Of a stretch of 9,660 bases of DNA, positions 1-5,611 are shown piece after piece. Each line of letters opens with the position of its first letter. Positions within the stretch are counted from its first letter, which is position 1. The DNA comes from Candidatus Atribacteria bacterium. GTDB taxonomy: Bacteria; Atribacterota; Atribacteria; Atribacterales; Atribacteraceae. The stretch covers positions 1 through 9,660 of the forward strand of contig JAPLGF010000145.1 in assembly GCA_026390275.1 (NCBI GenBank), given 5' to 3'. The notes under the pieces are model-generated. The model saw only the letters and a program-made list of their open reading frames with translations. It was not told where the DNA came from and did not search any database. A program made the position numbers and the translations under genes.

Positions 1-140
1 GGTAATTAATGCTGTCCAAATCTGAATGAAAAGAGCGTTTTGACTGGTACCGACCAAGGTCTTGATCTTTAAGTTCTGTTTGGGGGTTGGGAAGAAAAGG
101 TTATGATGCCTGGCACTCAGTTATTAAATTATCCAGGTAA

Positions 141-347
141 ATGATGCGGGATGGATGGCGACCCTTTTCGGGCAAATTGTGGCAACGCAATTATTACGAA
201 CACATCATCCGCAACAAAAAATCCCTGAACCGCATCCAGGAATACATCATCATGTCAAACCATTTTCACGGGATTATTATCGGTAGGGGCAGACCTGGGT
301 GTCTGCCCCCATCAGGGTATACACCAAAACACGGGCGCAGTTATTAG
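141..347 (+). pseudogene. REP-associated (Y1) transposase remnant, parts in swapped order
   Basis: This is a 68-codon open stretch resembling pieces of REP-associated tyrosine transposases (RAYT, Y1_Tnp/TnpA_REP family), single-strand HUH transposases of about 150-250 residues. Residues 12-35 (KLWQRNYYEHIIRN and onward to RIQEYI) match the conserved C-terminal part of these proteins. Residues 37-46 (IMSNHFHGII) are the HUH metal-binding motif, usually written MPNHxHGII, which normally lies well before the WQRNYYEHIIRN block. Here it comes after it, followed by a hairpin-encoded GRGRPGCLPP stretch. The catalytic tyrosine cannot be confirmed, and the frame stops at 347 only 28 bases before the permease stop codon. 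No ribosome site precedes the ATG pair. It is most likely a relic of two copies fused by deletion. Positions 1-140 before it show no gene. Family recognition is fairly sure; the history is inferred. Confidence 0.6.
286..309. repeat. Perfect REP-like hairpin inside the transposase remnant
   Basis: GGGGCAGAC (286-294) and GTCTGCCCC (301-309) form a perfect 9-bp stem around a 6-base loop. There is no T-run on either side, so it is not an intrinsic terminator for the minus-strand permease gene ending at 375. GC-rich palindromes of this type are the usual partners of RAYT transposases and often lie inside or beside their genes, so a REP-like element is the likeliest reading. Only one copy occurs in this window. 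Confidence 0.55.
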
Positions 348-374
348 AGAATACCCATCTTTTCCCTTCCCGGG

Positions 375-1220
375 CTACTCCTTCACCGCTCCCAGGGTCA
401 GTCCCCGTACCAGGTATTTCGAGGTCAGAGCAGCGAGGATCACCGGGGGGGTGATGGCTAAGATGGTGAGGGTGGAGATGCGGGTGAAATCGATTCCCAC
501 CACGGTGAGGGCTCCGGTGATAACCACAGGAAGGGTCATGACGTTCTTATAGGAGAGGGTCACCACGAAGAGGAATTCATTCCAGGAAAAGATGAAGCAG
601 AGAATGTAGGCGGCAATGATTCCGGGAAGGGCGAGAGGGATCGCAACCCGGAAAAAAGTCTGAATGGTGGAGCACCCGTCGATGAGGGCGGCTTCCTCGA
701 TCTCCTTGGGAAGCTCACGGAAGAAATCTCTCATCAACCAGATGGCGAGGGGAAGATTGTAGACGATATGGGCCATGATCACCGCCGGGAGCGTATCCAG
801 CAAATGGAAGGTTTTCATCATGAGAAAGAAGGGAATGACCACCGCAATCGGGGGAAACATACGGTTGGAGAGAATCCAAACAGCTACATCCTTCGAGCGT
901 TTGAAACTGAAACGTGCCAGCGAATACCCGGCCAACGACCCCATAATGAGTACCAGGAGAGAACTGATCGAAGAAACAAGAATGCTACTCCGGAGTCCCA
1001 AGAGGGTTCGATCCCGTTCCGGACCAGTAAGAAGTAAACTCCAGTTCTGAACAGTCGGTTTGAACTGAAGAAAAGGAAAAAAGCTGTAGGTATATCTCTC
1101 ACCGGGGATCTTGAAAGAGGTGATGACAGTCCAGCAGAAGGGAAAAACGGTCCATAACGAAAAGAGGATGAGGATAACCCACATGAGAATGCGAACGGCG
1201 GAAATTTTCCGTTTTTTCAC
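375..1220 (-). CDS. Carbohydrate ABC transporter permease, MalG type
   Basis: Inner-membrane subunit of a CUT1-family sugar importer; it pairs with the permease just upstream (1222-2091) and is energised by an ATPase not encoded here. The 281 residues are the normal size. A first membrane helix lies at about residues 10-33, followed by a periplasmic loop and five more hydrophobic segments (about 78-102, 112-136, 143-163, 199-220, 248-267). The cytoplasmic EAA loop that contacts the ATPase is clear at 176-200 (EAALIDGCSTIQTFF, with G182 and a final LALPG). The C-terminus has the VRGLTLGAVKE ending typical of MalG-like proteins. The start is GTG, with AAGGAGG at 1227-1233 inside the end of the upstream gene and only one base after its stop codon, so translation is probably coupled. 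It is the last gene of the run; no clear terminator follows it. Confidence 0.93.
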   Translation of the reverse strand: MKKRKISAVRILMWVILILFSLWTVFPFCWTVITSFKIPGERYTYSFFPFLQFKPTVQNWSLLLTGPERDRTLLGLRSSILVSSISSLLVLIMGSLAGYSLARFSFKRSKDVAVWILSNRMFPPIAVVIPFFLMMKTFHLLDTLPAVIMAHIVYNLPLAIWLMRDFFRELPKEIEEAALIDGCSTIQTFFRVAIPLALPGIIAAYILCFIFSWNEFLFVVTLSYKNVMTLPVVITGALTVVGIDFTRISTLTILAITPPVILAALTSKYLVRGLTLGAVKE

Positions 1221-1221
1221 C

Positions 1222-1233
1222 TTATGCCTCCTT
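1222..1233 (-). promoter_or_regulatory. Ribosome site embedded in the upstream stop region (coupling)
   Basis: On the minus strand the sequence AAGGAGGCATAAGGTG contains, in order, a full Shine-Dalgarno match (1227-1233), the TAA stop of the first permease gene (1224-1222), one base, and the GTG start of the second permease. Ribosomes finishing the first permease are placed on the start of the second, which would give about 1:1 synthesis of the two membrane subunits. Confidence 0.8.
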
Positions 1234-2091
1234 CCGGAAACGGTTCAGTACCACATTAGAAATCGCGAGAATGATCACCAGAAAAACCCAGGACAGGGCA
1301 CAGGCATAACCGAGATTAAAATAGGAAAAGCCCACAGTATAGGTGTAGAAAGAAAGCGATTCCGTACTGCTTCCTGGACCTCCGCTGGTCACCCCAAAAA
1401 CGATTTCGAAAAGTTTGAAGGAATCAATCACCCGGAGAAGAGAGAGAGTAATGATGATGGGTTGCAGGAGAGGGAGGGTAATATACCAGAAGGTTTTCCA
1501 GCCGCTGGCACCATCGACGGCGGCGGCATCATAGAGTTCGGGGGGGAATGCCTGCATGGCGGCCAGTAATCCCATGAACATAAACGGCGTCCACTCCCAG
1601 ACATCGATGATCATTAACATATAAGGAGCGGTGGAAGCATTGGTGAGCAACCCCGGAATATTGATGGAAAAGGCTGCCATTATCTTACTCACAATTCCCG
1701 CTTCCGGATTAAGGAGCATTCTCCAGATGAAGGCCACACCGATGGCCGGTGCCGCCATGGGAAGGAGAAAAAGGATGCGAAAAAAATTCCGGAATCGCAT
1801 TTTTTCGGTGAGAATGTAAGCCAGCATCAAGCCCAGGACGAGTTCGAGAAGAACTACTACCATCACATAAAGAACGGTAAAACGTAAGCTGTTCCAGAAA
1901 CGGGGATCATCAGTGATAATGTTAATAAAGTTGTCCAAACCGACAAAAGTTTTCCCCACCCCGGTTGCTGCTTTCCATTTACTGAATGCCAGGGTGAGTG
2001 ACCAGATCAACGGGAAAATACCCATTATGAGAAGAAATGCCAATCCGGGAACAAGAAAAGCAATGCCTGTACCTTTTTTTATCATAGCCAT
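1222..2091 (-). CDS. Carbohydrate ABC transporter permease, MalF/UgpA type
   Basis: Membrane subunit of the sugar importer, partner of the MalG-type permease that follows. The 289 residues are usual for the family. Hydrophobic helices are seen at about residues 10-33, 70-94, 104-124, 157-178, 205-221 and 262-283. The EAA loop is at 186-211 (LYDAAAVDGASGWKTF then LPLLQP, with the conserved G194), and the loop TSGGPGSSTESLSFYTY at 235-251 is the conserved GGP-x-x-x-T-x-x-L-x-x-Y motif of this subfamily. The ATG at 2091 is preceded by GAGGG about nine bases away; a second ATG two codons on is possible. A 161-bp gap with a hairpin separates it from the binding-protein gene, so it is probably expressed at a lower level than that protein, as is usual for such systems. 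Confidence 0.93.
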   Translation of the reverse strand: MAMIKKGTGIAFLVPGLAFLLIMGIFPLIWSLTLAFSKWKAATGVGKTFVGLDNFINIITDDPRFWNSLRFTVLYVMVVVLLELVLGLMLAYILTEKMRFRNFFRILFLLPMAAPAIGVAFIWRMLLNPEAGIVSKIMAAFSINIPGLLTNASTAPYMLMIIDVWEWTPFMFMGLLAAMQAFPPELYDAAAVDGASGWKTFWYITLPLLQPIIITLSLLRVIDSFKLFEIVFGVTSGGPGSSTESLSFYTYTVGFSYFNLGYACALSWVFLVIILAISNVVLNRFRKEA

Positions 2092-2192
2092 GATGTTTAT
2101 CCCTCAATATGAGTGTAATAATCCAAAGCCGCTATTCATTTCTGCTTAGAAGGACCTACCCCAGCCTGACCCTCTTTCCTGAAACCATTAAA

Positions 2193-2235
2193 AAGGTGCG
2201 GGGGAAAGGGATCCTCCCCTCCCCCCCCACACCTT
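2193..2235 (-). terminator. GC-rich hairpin after the binding-protein gene (attenuator-like)
   Basis: Read on the minus strand, AAGGTGTGGGGG (2235-2224) pairs with CCCCCGCACCTT (2204-2193), a 12-bp stem. The single imperfect position (2229/2199) is a G-U pair in minus-strand RNA but an A-C mismatch in plus-strand RNA, which favours minus-strand function. The stem ends in a short T-run (five T, two of them in the stem). It lies 18 bases after the binding-protein stop codon. Such partial terminators commonly lower permease expression relative to the binding protein; the short T-run suggests incomplete termination, but this is inferred. Confidence 0.6.
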
Positions 2236-2252
2236 CACTGAATCATCTCTGG

Positions 2253-3752
2253 TTATTTCGCCGGTAAACCCAAAGATTCTCTGTAGAGCTTGAGTTGCTT
2301 ATCCCTCCCATAGCTATCGGTAATCTTCTGCCATTCCTTATACACGGCATCGCAGACGTCCTGGGGAGTTGCTTTCCCGGCTAAGGCATCCGCTAAATGG
2401 AGATCCATATAGTCATAGTACTCGGCTCCCCCGGGGATACGGAGGTCAGACATGGCCTTGGCATCTGACATGATCTTCTCGATGGCTCCCAAATATCCTT
2501 TCGCGGACTCTTCTCCCCACCCACCATCGGTGACCCATTTGGCTATCTCCTTATATTGAGAGAAACGCCAGGGGTTTGCTCCGGTATACCCATGGGCACC
2601 GTCGACATCGAGCAAACTGTGTTCCGGGGTGGTCATGAAGGTCCCAAACTTGTAGGCCATTTCCGGGTTCTTGGAGAACTTGGAAATGGAATAGATCCAG
2701 CCACCAAAATCCAGGAAATTGACCTGGTTGTAACCTTCGATCCACTTGTTGTCCTTAAAGTTAAAAGTCTTCTTCGCTCCCGGAAGCGGTCCGTATCCGA
2801 GCTTTCCCTTCACTTTGCTCCCATATTCTTTTTCCGATTGTTCCATGACTCCAATGTCGCCCCAGTCAATGGACATCGCGGCATTCCCGCTGACAAAAGC
2901 TTGCCGGTTTTCGCTATAACCATAGCCCAAAATTCCGGGAGGGGCTAATTTCGCCAGTTTCGTAATGACGGTGACCGCTTCCACCCAGCCCGGGTTATTC
3001 ACCAGCGGTTCCATGGTGTCCGGATTGAAGTACGGTGCCACACCGGGTTGTGCGGCATACTGCATCACGATATCGAGGAGCGTCCACTGGGCTTGGGTCT
3101 TTCTCTGGGCAATAAAATCAATCCCGTATTCATTTTTGCCATCGTTGTTCCAGTCCCAGTTATTGAAGAATTCGGCAACATCAATCACTTCTTCCCAGGT
3201 CTTGGGTGGTAAGTTGTAATCATAGCCATATTTCGCTTTGAATTTTGCCTGATATTCCTTATTCTCTAAAGCATCCTTCCGGTAATAGATAAGGTGGCAA
3301 TCACCATCATAGGGAAGAGCGTATACCACGCCTGCCCACATCAGGTTGTTCTTTTGAGCCGGCACCACGTCGTCCCAGTTGGGATATCCATAATCATCCA
3401 TAAACGGTTTCAGCGAAAGAACCCAACCTCCACCCATGATGTCACCGGACCAGCTGGAAGGCCAGCAAATCAGGTCATATGCTCCGGTATCGGTGATGAA
3501 ATCAGTCATCATCTTGTCATAGAGCGAGGCATACGGGACCACAACAATATCGACCTTCCCACCAGTGAGTTCTTCCCATGATGGCTTCCAGGCCTGTACC
3601 ACCATGGTGTGGGGATCGGTGACTAAAACTGTGATTGACTTCCCGGCATATTCCCCTTTCTGAGATTCCCAGGTCTTTCCAGCAGCAAAAACAAACGAAG
3701 AAAGAGTAAACAGAAGCAGCAGAACAAGAGTCACGAACAAGGCTTTTTTCAT
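2253..3752 (-). CDS. Extracellular sugar-binding protein of an ABC importer
   Basis: Secreted or periplasmic solute-binding protein (SBP_bac_1 type) that captures the substrate for the two downstream permeases. The 499 residues are longer than the usual 400-450 but within range. Residues 1-24 form a Sec signal peptide (MKKA, a leucine-rich core, then SSFVFAAG); there is no cysteine at the cleavage region, so it is not a lipoprotein. Family-like segments are DLICWPSSW (93-101), the hinge-region ALPYDGDCHLIYYRKD (145-160), KTWEEVIDVAEFF (184-196), AFVSGNAAMSIDWGD (285-299) and GGWIYSISKFSKNPE (350-364). A D200-x-N-x-D-G-x-N-E208 stretch resembles an EF-hand calcium loop. The ATG at 3752 is chosen because it starts the signal peptide and follows AAGGAGG at nine bases; the frame stays open to 3920, but that extension would span the likely promoter. 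Substrate unknown. Confidence 0.92.
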   Translation of the reverse strand: MKKALFVTLVLLLLFTLSSFVFAAGKTWESQKGEYAGKSITVLVTDPHTMVVQAWKPSWEELTGGKVDIVVVPYASLYDKMMTDFITDTGAYDLICWPSSWSGDIMGGGWVLSLKPFMDDYGYPNWDDVVPAQKNNLMWAGVVYALPYDGDCHLIYYRKDALENKEYQAKFKAKYGYDYNLPPKTWEEVIDVAEFFNNWDWNNDGKNEYGIDFIAQRKTQAQWTLLDIVMQYAAQPGVAPYFNPDTMEPLVNNPGWVEAVTVITKLAKLAPPGILGYGYSENRQAFVSGNAAMSIDWGDIGVMEQSEKEYGSKVKGKLGYGPLPGAKKTFNFKDNKWIEGYNQVNFLDFGGWIYSISKFSKNPEMAYKFGTFMTTPEHSLLDVDGAHGYTGANPWRFSQYKEIAKWVTDGGWGEESAKGYLGAIEKIMSDAKAMSDLRIPGGAEYYDYMDLHLADALAGKATPQDVCDAVYKEWQKITDSYGRDKQLKLYRESLGLPAK

Positions 3753-3860
3753 GTTATTTTCCCTCCTTGAGAACGTAGGATGAACTGTATACCACATGGA
3801 CACTGCTCGTCTTATTAATGATAAATTCTCTTCACTCACCTCCCTCTTCCTATTACTCCA

Positions 3861-3876
3861 AATATGATACCATATT
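3861..3876. promoter_or_regulatory. Palindrome overlapping the binding-protein promoter
   Basis: AATATG (3861-3866) and CATATT (3871-3876) are perfect inverted arms around a 4-base spacer. The palindrome covers the candidate -10 element, a typical place for a repressor operator. No regulator gene is in the window and the sequence is AT-rich, so a chance palindrome is possible. Confidence 0.35.
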
Positions 3877-3890
3877 CCCTCCACTGGCAA
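3864..3890 (-). promoter_or_regulatory. Candidate extended -10 promoter of the transporter genes
   Basis: On the minus strand TTGCCA (3890-3885) is followed after 15 bases by TATCAT (3869-3864), preceded by TGG, which forms an extended -10 motif (TGnTATCAT). The short spacer is tolerable because extended -10 promoters depend less on the -35. It would give a leader of roughly 100 bases before the binding-protein start at 3752. The 164-bp gap here is long compared with the tight spacing of most upstream genes, which supports a separate promoter. Confidence 0.45.
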
Positions 3891-3916
3891 GTACAGGAGA
3901 ATAAAAAATTTCTTTC

Positions 3917-4858
3917 TCACCGGTACTGGTTGGAAATCTGCTCAATTCGTTGGAATGTTTTACCCTGGATATCGATATGAAAAACTTCCGCCACCACCTG
4001 GGTCCAGCCATAGATAAAGTAGGTCCAACCATCTTCCACGTGGAGATTCTTCGCCTCCTTCTGTTTCAAAGCCTGGTACATGAATCCTAAGTCACCCCGA
4101 TAATTGATTTCCCACACCAAGCTGTTTTCCGGAAACTCAGCATTGTCGGTTAAGGGAGAACCAGGGCGATCTTTACCCAAACCGGTGGCGTTGACAATGA
4201 GCGAATAGGGTTTCAGCTTTCGCAGGATGCTATCGTTCACCGATGGCTCCGGAGAATGGTAATATTCAATGGGGGCATCGGGGTTGATTCGTTTCATAAC
4301 GTCTTTCATAGATTCCAGGCGCGGAGTGCTGCGGTTGGAAACGTACATCCGGGAAGGAACGTTTTTCCCCTGGTTGGCATGGAACAGATAGGCGCCCATG
4401 GCCCGGGCACTTCCGCCTGCACCCATGATGAACGCCTCTCCCCCCTGCTCCCGCCAAAAATTGGACGGAACAAAGGCTTCTAAGGCCAAACCGCTGGAAA
4501 TCGGGTCCTTGGCATACCCTTCCAGTCGTCCTTCCTTTTTAGAAATGGACGACAGTTCTCCAAAAAGTACCGCATAGGGATCGAGATAGTCAAATATGTC
4601 CCGGACGGCGTTATACAGGTCAATCTTGTGGGTGGTTACCAAGGCTCCGACCGAAAGCGGATCGTTTTTAATGAAACCAACCGTTTTTCGATAGTCTTCC
4701 TCCGGAGCGTGGATAGTGATATCGATTCCCTTTAAAATTGCATCTAAGAGCCCCAGTTCTTTAACCCAGAGCGGGAAAAGTTTCATAATCGACGACTTGC
4801 CGGTCGTCACCCCAATAAAGTACATAGTGGGCTGGGCCGCTTTTTCGGGCAACTGCAT
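3917..4858 (-). CDS. Divergent AroE-like (shikimate/quinate dehydrogenase family) oxidoreductase
   Basis: Likely cytoplasmic NAD(P)-dependent oxidoreductase of the shikimate dehydrogenase superfamily, 313 residues (AroE is usually 270-290). Family landmarks run in the right order: GALVTTHK at 71-78 (K78 at the place of the catalytic lysine), KDPISSG at 117-123 (D118 at the place of the catalytic aspartate of NTDxxG), the Rossmann loop MGAGGSARA at 145-153, SNRS at 174-177 where NRT normally recognises NADP, VNATGLG at 222-228, and YGWTQVVAEVF at 283-293 in place of GxxMLxxQ. The N-terminal S-x-S carboxylate-binding motif is replaced by GVTTGKSSIMKLFP (16-29), so the substrate is probably not shikimate. 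It starts 13 bases after the isomerase gene, with AAGGGGG before ATG. In this operon a role on a carbocycle or sugar derivative is likelier than aromatic biosynthesis; that part is inference. Confidence 0.78.
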   Translation of the reverse strand: MQLPEKAAQPTMYFIGVTTGKSSIMKLFPLWVKELGLLDAILKGIDITIHAPEEDYRKTVGFIKNDPLSVGALVTTHKIDLYNAVRDIFDYLDPYAVLFGELSSISKKEGRLEGYAKDPISSGLALEAFVPSNFWREQGGEAFIMGAGGSARAMGAYLFHANQGKNVPSRMYVSNRSTPRLESMKDVMKRINPDAPIEYYHSPEPSVNDSILRKLKPYSLIVNATGLGKDRPGSPLTDNAEFPENSLVWEINYRGDLGFMYQALKQKEAKNLHVEDGWTYFIYGWTQVVAEVFHIDIQGKTFQRIEQISNQYR

Positions 4859-4871
4859 TGGTCAGACCCCC

Positions 4872-5438
4872 TTACCTATTTCTCCGTTTTGGGTTATCGA
4901 TTATGGTCACTTCCCCATTCTCCTCCACAATAAGTTTAGGATACCCTTTCTCTTCAATGGTGGAATAATCGTGTCCGGCTTCCGCTGGAAAGATACAGTA
5001 GAAGATGAGTGGCTCCGTCCCGGTATTCATGGTACGATGAGACCAGAAAGGTGGAATATAGGAAGCAGAACTGGGAAACATCTCCAGGATTTCACAGTCA
5101 CCATCCATGGATTCCATGATGAGTCGTCCCTGACCGCACAGGCAGAAATAGATCTCGGCGGTCCCAGTTTTTGCGTGGTAATGCCCCTTGGTCAGGAAGT
5201 ACTCCTTCCCTACTTTCCCCGGGTAAATAATGGTGGTGCAGTGTCCCAGCTGTCCTTCTTCTTCCGGGACGTCTGCATAGATGGCTTCATAAACCAAAGG
5301 ATCACCATTTTGGATCAGCTCTTCGGCGGCCTTTTCGTCGTAACACATCTTTTTGATATCGCTGACCCTGCGAAGGATCTTTTTCCCCGGCCGTAAATCA
5401 CCGGTGTAAAAATCAATGACGACGTTATATGGTTTCAT
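4872..5438 (-). CDS. pgiA: Cupin-type (archaeal-type) glucose-6-phosphate isomerase
   Basis: Metal-dependent isomerase interconverting glucose-6-phosphate and fructose-6-phosphate (EC 5.3.1.9) in the cytoplasm, unrelated in fold to ordinary bacterial PGI. The 188 residues match the family size (about 190). The cupin core is complete: KGHYHAKTGTAEIYF at 84-98 supplies H86, H88 and E95, and PPFWSHRTMNTG at 129-140 supplies H134; these equal the four metal ligands of the Pyrococcus furiosus enzyme. GQGRLIMES (102-110) and EAGHDYSTIEEKGYPKLIVEENG (split at 153-165 and 166-175) are further family features. The ATG at 5438 has AAAGGA about nine bases upstream. Placed between the kinase and the AroE-like gene, it may serve a sugar phosphate made by this pathway, and its in vivo substrate could be a related hexose phosphate. 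Confidence 0.87.
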   Translation of the reverse strand: MKPYNVVIDFYTGDLRPGKKILRRVSDIKKMCYDEKAAEELIQNGDPLVYEAIYADVPEEEGQLGHCTTIIYPGKVGKEYFLTKGHYHAKTGTAEIYFCLCGQGRLIMESMDGDCEILEMFPSSASYIPPFWSHRTMNTGTEPLIFYCIFPAEAGHDYSTIEEKGYPKLIVEENGEVTIIDNPKRRNR

Positions 5439-5583
5439 GAGTATCCATCCTTTCTTGCGTTGACCTCATGCCAGGCATCGACACCAGCATGGATCTCACG
5501 TAATCTTTATGGTATGAGAACGACCTTAAGCGATCCTTCTCCACTTCCCCCGGTGGTGGATAATTGAAGACGACGGCTTTCAC
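5425..5583 (-). pseudogene. Collapsed zinc-type alcohol dehydrogenase (MDR) gene, 52-codon residual frame
   Basis: Between kinase and isomerase lies AAGGAGG (5598-5592), eight bases before a GTG, one of the best ribosome sites in the window. The frame begins MKAVVFNYPPPGEVE, very like the N-terminus of medium-chain (zinc) dehydrogenases. From about 5548 to 5507 a different frame reads GSGEGSLKVVLIP and then a TAA stop, very like the C-terminus of the same family. The 77 bases from start to this stop are not a multiple of three. The simplest reading is a roughly 1-kb internal deletion that joined both ends of the gene out of frame. The initial frame instead runs on for 52 codons to 5425, ending 14 bases inside the isomerase gene, so it may still couple translation to it. 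Both matches are short, so the call is tentative; it could be a small unknown protein. Confidence 0.42.
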
Positions 5584-5611
5584 ACCTGACACCTCCTTTC
5601 AGAGGAAGACT

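Noticed and set aside
286..309. The GC-rich hairpin as terminator of the permease genes
   Set aside because: No T-run follows it on the minus strand, and it lies in the transposase remnant about 65 bases past the stop; a REP-like element is the better explanation.
3898..3919. An AT-rich inverted repeat at the AroE-like stop codon as a terminator
   Set aside because: The arms (GAGAA/TTCTC plus mismatched A/T pairs) are weak and no T-run follows; read-through into the binding-protein gene cannot be excluded.
3753..3920. A longer start (GTG at 3920) for the binding-protein gene
   Set aside because: The extra 56 residues would precede a clear signal peptide, and the extension overlaps the AroE-like stop and the likely promoter. 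ATG at 3752 has a full ribosome site.
4716..5396. A 226-codon plus-strand open frame
   Set aside because: It lies opposite the AroE-like and isomerase genes, both of which have clear family motifs; its own translation resembles nothing and it has no convincing start signal.
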